In this document: piece after piece, positions 6,517 through 9,837 of the stretch | How positions within the stretch are numbered: the first letter of the stretch is position 1 | Layout of the letters: every line of letters starts with the position of its first letter | Source: Aurantibrevibacter sp041749595 | GTDB taxonomy: Bacteria; Bacteroidota; Bacteroidia; Flavobacteriales; Flavobacteriaceae | Assembly (NCBI GenBank): GCA_041749595.1 | Contig: JBGTBA010000088.1 | Span: 1 to 9,837 of the forward strand | Direction: 5' to 3' | DNA length: 9,837 bases | Notes under the pieces: model-generated | What the model was told of the DNA's origin: nothing | The model's database searches: none | The model's input: only the letters and a program-made list of their open reading frames with translations | Position numbers and translations under genes: made by a program

Positions 6517-7017
6517 ATGCAAAAAACAAAGGCCATCATTTTAATTGCGTCAATGGTTTTGTCCTATACGGGATGCGAAAAAGATGATATTTGCGTGGAT
6601 GGCGACACGCCTTTACTGCGCATCGATTTTTATAATGTAAACGATACGTCCGCTTTAAAAAATGTAACCTCCCTGCAGGTTATGGGATTGCTCAATGGCA
6701 ATGAGCCCCAGGCCGTAATTCCCAACATTTCCTTAAGTGCCGTTGGCCTACCCCTAAGAATTGGAGAAAACAATACCACTTTTATACTGTCCCAGAATCT
6801 TACGCCCAATGATACTACTAGTGTAAATAGGGATACCCTGACTTTTAACTATGGCGTAAAGGAGGTTTTTATCTCCAGATCGTGCGGGTTTGTCGCCAAT
6901 TATGACAACCTCAATAGCACGCTGACCGCGGATGCTGACAATTGGATAAAAAAAATTGAGATCATTGACACCTTAGTAGCTAATTCCCTCAGTGCACATG
7001 TTAAGATATTCCATTAG
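6517..7017 (+). CDS. DUF6452-like lipoprotein, likely surface-exposed
   Basis: 166 residues. Residues 1-19 are a lipoprotein signal peptide with lipobox YTGC and lipidated Cys20. The residues after the Cys read EKDD, which fits the Bacteroidetes lipoprotein export signal (K followed by two acidic residues), so the protein is predicted to be flipped to the cell surface. The mature part contains TPLLRIDFYN, typical as I recall of DUF6452 proteins, with many beta-prone stretches and further cysteines (in DDIC and SRSCGF). Function is unknown. I chose ATG 6517 because the signal peptide begins there; the longer reading upstream would overlap rlmD and destroy the signal. It lies 25 bases after rlmD and its end overlaps the next gene by 20 bases, so translation of the pair is probably coupled. 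The DUF number is recalled, not searched. Confidence 0.85.
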   Translation: MQKTKAIILIASMVLSYTGCEKDDICVDGDTPLLRIDFYNVNDTSALKNVTSLQVMGLLNGNEPQAVIPNISLSAVGLPLRIGENNTTFILSQNLTPNDTTSVNRDTLTFNYGVKEVFISRSCGFVANYDNLNSTLTADADNWIKKIEIIDTLVANSLSAHVKIFH

Positions 7018-7750
7018 TTTATTTTTTATGACCTGCTTTTTTTGGGGATGGTCCCAAGAAAATACCATTGACCTAAACCCCAAGGATACCGTAGTTTACA
7101 AACAGCCCTATGGCATCCGGTTCGGGATTGATCTGAGCAGGCTGGCGACCACTTTCTTAAACGATCAATATACCGGTTTCGAAATTGTGGGAGACTACAG
7201 ACTTTCACAAAAATTTTATGCGGCGGCGGAACTGGGCAACGAAAAAAAGACAAAACAAGAAGATGTCCTAAACTTTACCACTTCCGGTAGTTATATAAAG
7301 TTGGGGTTTGACTTTAACACCTATGAAAATTGGTATGGGATGAACAACTCGATACATATCGGTAGTCGATTGGCCTTCAGTAGTTTTAGTCAGACACTTA
7401 ACAGCTATAGTATTTTTGAACGCAGCAGATATTGGAATCCGGATGGGTTTTTCCCTATTGATTCCGACCCCATAGAATTCAATGGCCTATCTGCCGTCTG
7501 GATAGAGTTTGTACTTGGCACCAAAGTGGCCCTTTTTAGTAATATCTATATGGGGGCCAGTTTACGTTTGGGCCTGTTGCTCAGCAATACCGAATCGGAA
7601 ATATTCCCCAATCTCTGGATACCCGGGTTTAACAAGGTCACCGATAATAGTAATTTTGGAGTGGGCTTTAACTATACACTAACCTATCTGCTTCCCTTGT
7701 ATAAAAAAGCAAGGAAACCAATGGAAAAAGAAGTAAAAACATTGGAGTAA
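6998..7750 (+). CDS. DUF6048-like outer-membrane beta-barrel candidate
   Basis: 250 residues. Residues 1-20 form a signal peptide (hydrophobic SISLFFMTCFFWGW, cleavage near WSQ/E). The mature protein alternates short amphipathic strands rich in aromatic residues and glycine (FGIDLSRLATTF, YIKLGFDF, IHIGSRLAFSSF, YMGASLRLGLLL, FGVGFNYTLTYLLPLY), as in small outer-membrane barrels. It ends in a lysine-rich tail rather than the usual terminal aromatic residue. It resembles the DUF6048 family, whose position behind rlmD and a DUF6452 lipoprotein I recall from flavobacteria; function unknown. ATG 6998 was chosen over GTG two codons earlier. It overlaps the lipoprotein gene by 20 bases. A barrel and a surface lipoprotein made in a coupled pair could form one envelope complex, which is inference. 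Confidence 0.82.
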   Translation: MLRYSISLFFMTCFFWGWSQENTIDLNPKDTVVYKQPYGIRFGIDLSRLATTFLNDQYTGFEIVGDYRLSQKFYAAAELGNEKKTKQEDVLNFTTSGSYIKLGFDFNTYENWYGMNNSIHIGSRLAFSSFSQTLNSYSIFERSRYWNPDGFFPIDSDPIEFNGLSAVWIEFVLGTKVALFSNIYMGASLRLGLLLSNTESEIFPNLWIPGFNKVTDNSNFGVGFNYTLTYLLPLYKKARKPMEKEVKTLE

Positions 7751-7786
7751 GCTAGATTTTGCGCATGCCTTTACCGAATATCAACT

Positions 7787-8068
7787 TCATGGAAACATTA
7801 CCTGCTGTTTTTGACTCCCAAAAAATTTTGGAGCGAAGGTATTGGCGATAATTGCGTCCGCGGTTGTAATAAATATTCCATTTATGGGCAGTAAATAGCT
7901 CAGGACCAACCTAACCATGATAAACAAAACGGTAAAGCCTATAAAAAATTTCTTGAAACTGACTTTCCCCGAGGCAAACCATAGGGCGTACCCTTCGATA
8001 AACTCAGGGCAGGTTTCGGCAGTTTCATTTTGGCAGAAAAGGCCAAAAACCGTCCCGATGACTAGGAA
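7787..8068 (-). pseudogene. Possible remnant or small gene: hydrophobic membrane-type frame
   Basis: A minus-strand frame open from 8068 to the stop at 7787-7789 includes two hydrophobic segments, FFIGFTVLFIMVRLVLSYLL and INGIFITTADAIIA, then NTFAPKFFGSQKQQ. This has the look of a small integral membrane protein or the C-terminal end of one. No convincing start exists: the only in-frame ATG of use is at 7918, inside the first hydrophobic segment, leaving 43 codons. The upstream part overlaps the repeat-like sequence, so a truncated, decayed gene is more likely than an intact one. Chance openness in this composition cannot be excluded. Confidence 0.25.
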
Positions 8069-8099
8069 TTATACTTTGCCCCACCCGAAACTACCGAAA
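8014..8099. repeat. Inverted repeat with 13-base arms
   Basis: TTTCGGCAGTTTC (8014-8026) and GAAACTACCGAAA (8087-8099) are inverted copies, 12 of 13 positions matching; in minus-strand RNA the odd pair is an allowed G-U. The arms are 60 bases apart. They lie just downstream of rlmL and could be the ends of a short non-autonomous repeat or an mRNA-end structure. No target-site duplication was identified. Confidence 0.4.
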
Positions 8100-8177
8100 A
8101 GGCAGTTACTACCTCTCCCAAGGAGTGGCAAAGGGAAATCAATAGATTGAAGAACATTGCTTTAACTTTGGTATCAC

Positions 8178-9344
8178 CTATAAATCAGGTTGATTGAACT
8201 TTGTTTTCCTGCTCCCCTCATAAATGGCATACTTTACCAATCGGGATTCCAGATGGCTGTTAAATACTTTTATTTTTCGGGAAGGTTTAAGGCCCACAAA
8301 TTTCAAGGCCTCTAAATTAGAGGTTATGAACCAGGCATCGGTTCCCTGATACTTTTGTTTTAAGGTATCACCTATATCTTTATAAAATCCTTCCATTTCA
8401 ATATCCAGACGCTCCCCATACGGCGGATTGAATACCATGTGCAAATGATTTTCGGTAAACTTGTCGGAATCAAAGAAATTCTTGCGTTCCACGGTGATGT
8501 ATTCCTTTAGGTTGGCATTTTCAATATTGTCCTGGGATTTTCGGATGGCAGATGGGGCTTTGTCATAGCCAATAATCTTAAAATGGAATTCCCTTGTCTT
8601 GTTCAGGCAGCTATCCCCTATTTTTTCAAATAGATCTCCATCAAAATCCTTCCATTTCTCAAAGGCGAATTCTTTTCTATTAATGTTTGCAGGGATATTA
8701 CAGGCTATCATGGCCGCTTCGGTTAAAAAAGTGCCGCTCCCACACATAGGATCCAGAAAATCGCATTGTCCGTCCCACCCACTTAAAAGCAATAGACCGG
8801 CAGCCAATACTTCATTTATAGGGGCAATATTGGTGGCCGTCCTATATCCTCTTTGGTGCAAGGACCTACCTGAACTGTCCAAAGCAACATTGCAGTGGTT
8901 ATTTTGTATATGAATGTTGATCCTTACATCCGGGAACTTTATGTCCACATCCGGTCTGGTGCCATCCGTGTCCCTAAATTTATCCACTATGGCATCCTTT
9001 ACTTTTTGGGATATGTACAAGGAGTGGGTAAAATTCTCAGAGTTTACAGTGGTATCTATGGCAAAAGTGGTCGATGTGGTAAGGAATTGAGACCAATCAA
9101 AGGCATAAATTCTTTTATACAGATCATTTTCATTCAATACAGGAAACGAATGTATGGGCTTCACTATTTTTATGGCCGTCCTAAGACAAAGATTGGCTTT
9201 GTACATAAAACCCGTATCTCCCTCAAAAGACACGCTCCTATTGCCCTCTTCCACATTCGTTCCTCCAAGGTTGCGTATCTCTTTCGCCAAAATTTCCTCA
9301 AAACCAAACATGGTCTTGGCCACCATTTTAAAATTATTGTTCAT
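8178..9344 (-). CDS. rlmL: THUMP-domain SAM-dependent RNA methyltransferase, RlmL type
   Basis: Probable N2-guanine methyltransferase acting on 23S rRNA (RlmL makes m2G2445 in E. coli). 388 residues, matching the stand-alone RlmL/YpsC form; the fused RlmK part of E. coli RlmKL is absent. Seen: an N-terminal ferredoxin-like and THUMP region (about 4-155, with MVAKTMFGFEEILAKEI and the THUMP-end pattern CNVALDSSGRSLHQRGYR at 151-168), the SAM motif DPMCGSGT at 198-205, IIGYDKAP around 257-264, and the amino-methylating active-site motif NPPYGER at 306-312. I start at ATG 9344; a TTG two codons earlier is possible but less likely, and GGGG directly precedes the ATG. A TAnnTTTG box lies 21 bases upstream. 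The exact target base is inferred from family membership. Confidence 0.88.
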   Translation of the reverse strand: MNNNFKMVAKTMFGFEEILAKEIRNLGGTNVEEGNRSVSFEGDTGFMYKANLCLRTAIKIVKPIHSFPVLNENDLYKRIYAFDWSQFLTTSTTFAIDTTVNSENFTHSLYISQKVKDAIVDKFRDTDGTRPDVDIKFPDVRINIHIQNNHCNVALDSSGRSLHQRGYRTATNIAPINEVLAAGLLLLSGWDGQCDFLDPMCGSGTFLTEAAMIACNIPANINRKEFAFEKWKDFDGDLFEKIGDSCLNKTREFHFKIIGYDKAPSAIRKSQDNIENANLKEYITVERKNFFDSDKFTENHLHMVFNPPYGERLDIEMEGFYKDIGDTLKQKYQGTDAWFITSNLEALKFVGLKPSRKIKVFNSHLESRLVKYAIYEGSRKTKFNQPDL

Positions 9345-9364
9345 CCCCAATTTTATGATTACCG

Positions 9365-9372
9365 CAAAAATA
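9365..9372 (-). promoter_or_regulatory. -7 promoter box of rlmL
   Basis: On the minus strand TATTTTTG (9372-9365) matches TAnnTTTG exactly and gives a leader of about 15 bases. No TTG -33 element is seen at the expected distance, so the call is moderate. The 89-base gap to the divergent ZIP gene must also hold that gene's promoter, for which I see no clear box. Confidence 0.4.
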
Positions 9373-9433
9373 CACTAATTTTAACCCCTATTGACTGTTT
9401 GTTTTTCTAGTACCATAAAATAACCGCCCATAA

Positions 9434-9837
9434 ATGATCTACCTGCTTCCCATTCTTGGTGTACTGTTGAGCTTTGTATTTGTCCTTTTGGCAAAACCGA
9501 AAAATGCGGACAACTTTAAGCTATTATTGGCCTTCAGCGGTGCGTTCCTTTTGGCTTTGACCGTTTTTGAACTTTTTCCAAAAGTGTATGAAAATGAGAA
9601 TTCGAAAGTTGTTGGTATTTTTATTATGTTGGGCATATTACTGCAGATTTTCCTTGAGTTTTTCTCCAAGGGTGCAGAGCATGGCCATATACACATCAAT
9701 GCGGAAAAGACTGTCTTTCCCTGGTTGCTATTTATCAGCCTATCGTTACATTCGCTTTTAGAAGGGTTTCCCATTCATGAAAATCCTATCCTACTTTATG
9801 GGATTCTGGTACATAAAATTCCCATTGCCATTATCCT
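9434..9837 (+). CDS. ZIP-family divalent metal transporter, N-terminal part (runs off right edge)
   Basis: Inner-membrane transporter of the ZIP family, importing zinc or other divalent metals. 134 codons are visible. Hydrophobic segments at about 3-20, 28-47 and 58-77 are the first three membrane helices. A His-containing loop follows (AEHGHIHI, His83, His85, His87), then helix four with the family metal-binding signature HSLLEGFP (His106, Glu110) and the start of helix five with HKIPIA (His127, Pro130). These are the HS-x-x-E-G and HK-x-P motifs of ZIP helices 4 and 5. ATG 9434 gives the natural start, directly entering helix one. It is transcribed divergently from rlmL. The metal cannot be read from the sequence; the remaining helices lie beyond the edge. 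Confidence 0.9.
   Translation, partial: MIYLLPILGVLLSFVFVLLAKPKNADNFKLLLAFSGAFLLALTVFELFPKVYENENSKVVGIFIMLGILLQIFLEFFSKGAEHGHIHINAEKTVFPWLLFISLSLHSLLEGFPIHENPILLYGILVHKIPIAII

Larger units (their letters stand above)
7751..8177. other. Gene-poor stretch between the rlmD operon and rlmL
   Basis: No intact gene is recognised. It holds a possible minus-strand remnant of a membrane protein and a long-armed inverted repeat (listed separately). There is also a short hairpin-like CTCC-C-AAAAAATTTT-GGAG (7815-7833) without a T run, so no clear terminator for either flanking gene. CCCTTCGATAAACTCAGGG (7991-8009) resembles a short sequence motif often repeated between genes in Bacteroidetes genomes; that resemblance is from memory. 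A 77-codon plus-strand frame from 7917 is low-complexity and unlike a real protein. Confidence 0.55.

Noticed and set aside
7815..7833. Hairpin CTCC-C-AAAAAATTTT-GGAG as terminator of the rlmD operon
   Set aside because: The stem is short and AT-rich with a bulge, and no T run follows on either strand.

Overview
The window looks like chromosomal DNA of a member of the Flavobacteriaceae (Bacteroidetes). Support comes from a Cas9 of the Bacteroidetes type II-C style, promoter boxes matching the phylum's TAnnTTTG -7 consensus, weak Shine-Dalgarno signals, a flavobacterial-type RocD, and the linkage of rlmD to two envelope proteins (DUF6452-like and DUF6048-like) that I associate with this group. 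This assignment is inference from protein style; no 16S gene is present.

Left region (1-1385): the first 398 codons of cas9, on the minus strand and running off the left edge. Divergently, on the plus strand just upstream, lies a strong tracrRNA candidate (about 1284-1385) with an anti-repeat, the ACAATAAGGC junction seen in type II-C tracrRNAs, a nexus-like hairpin, a GAAA-loop hairpin, and a UUCG-loop terminator followed by ten T. The rest of cas9, any cas1/cas2 and the CRISPR array would lie left of position 1. This segment is far more AT-rich than the rest, which suggests an acquired defence module next to core genes.

Middle region, minus strand (1386-4845): a gene-poor stretch of about 520 bases, then a secreted M20-family amidohydrolase (AbgB-like) whose frame is intact except for one in-frame TGA. 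That TGA sits exactly where the metal-binding Cys of the HxCGH motif belongs. Next comes an intact ornithine aminotransferase (rocD) with a good promoter.

Right-middle, plus strand (5064-7750): a compact apparent operon of rlmD (23S rRNA m5U methyltransferase with Fe-S cysteines), a DUF6452-like lipoprotein carrying a surface-export-type CEKDD start, and a DUF6048-like outer-membrane beta-barrel candidate whose start overlaps the lipoprotein's end.

Right end (7751-9837): a gene-poor stretch of about 430 bases with a possible decayed membrane-protein frame and a long-armed inverted repeat; then an RlmL-type THUMP RNA methyltransferase on the minus strand; then, divergently, the first 134 codons of a ZIP-family metal transporter running off the right edge.

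The two observations most worth following are the cas9/tracrRNA module, from which the start of the unseen CRISPR repeat can be predicted, and the in-frame TGA at the catalytic-site Cys of the amidohydrolase (nonsense mutation, sequencing error or selenocysteine).
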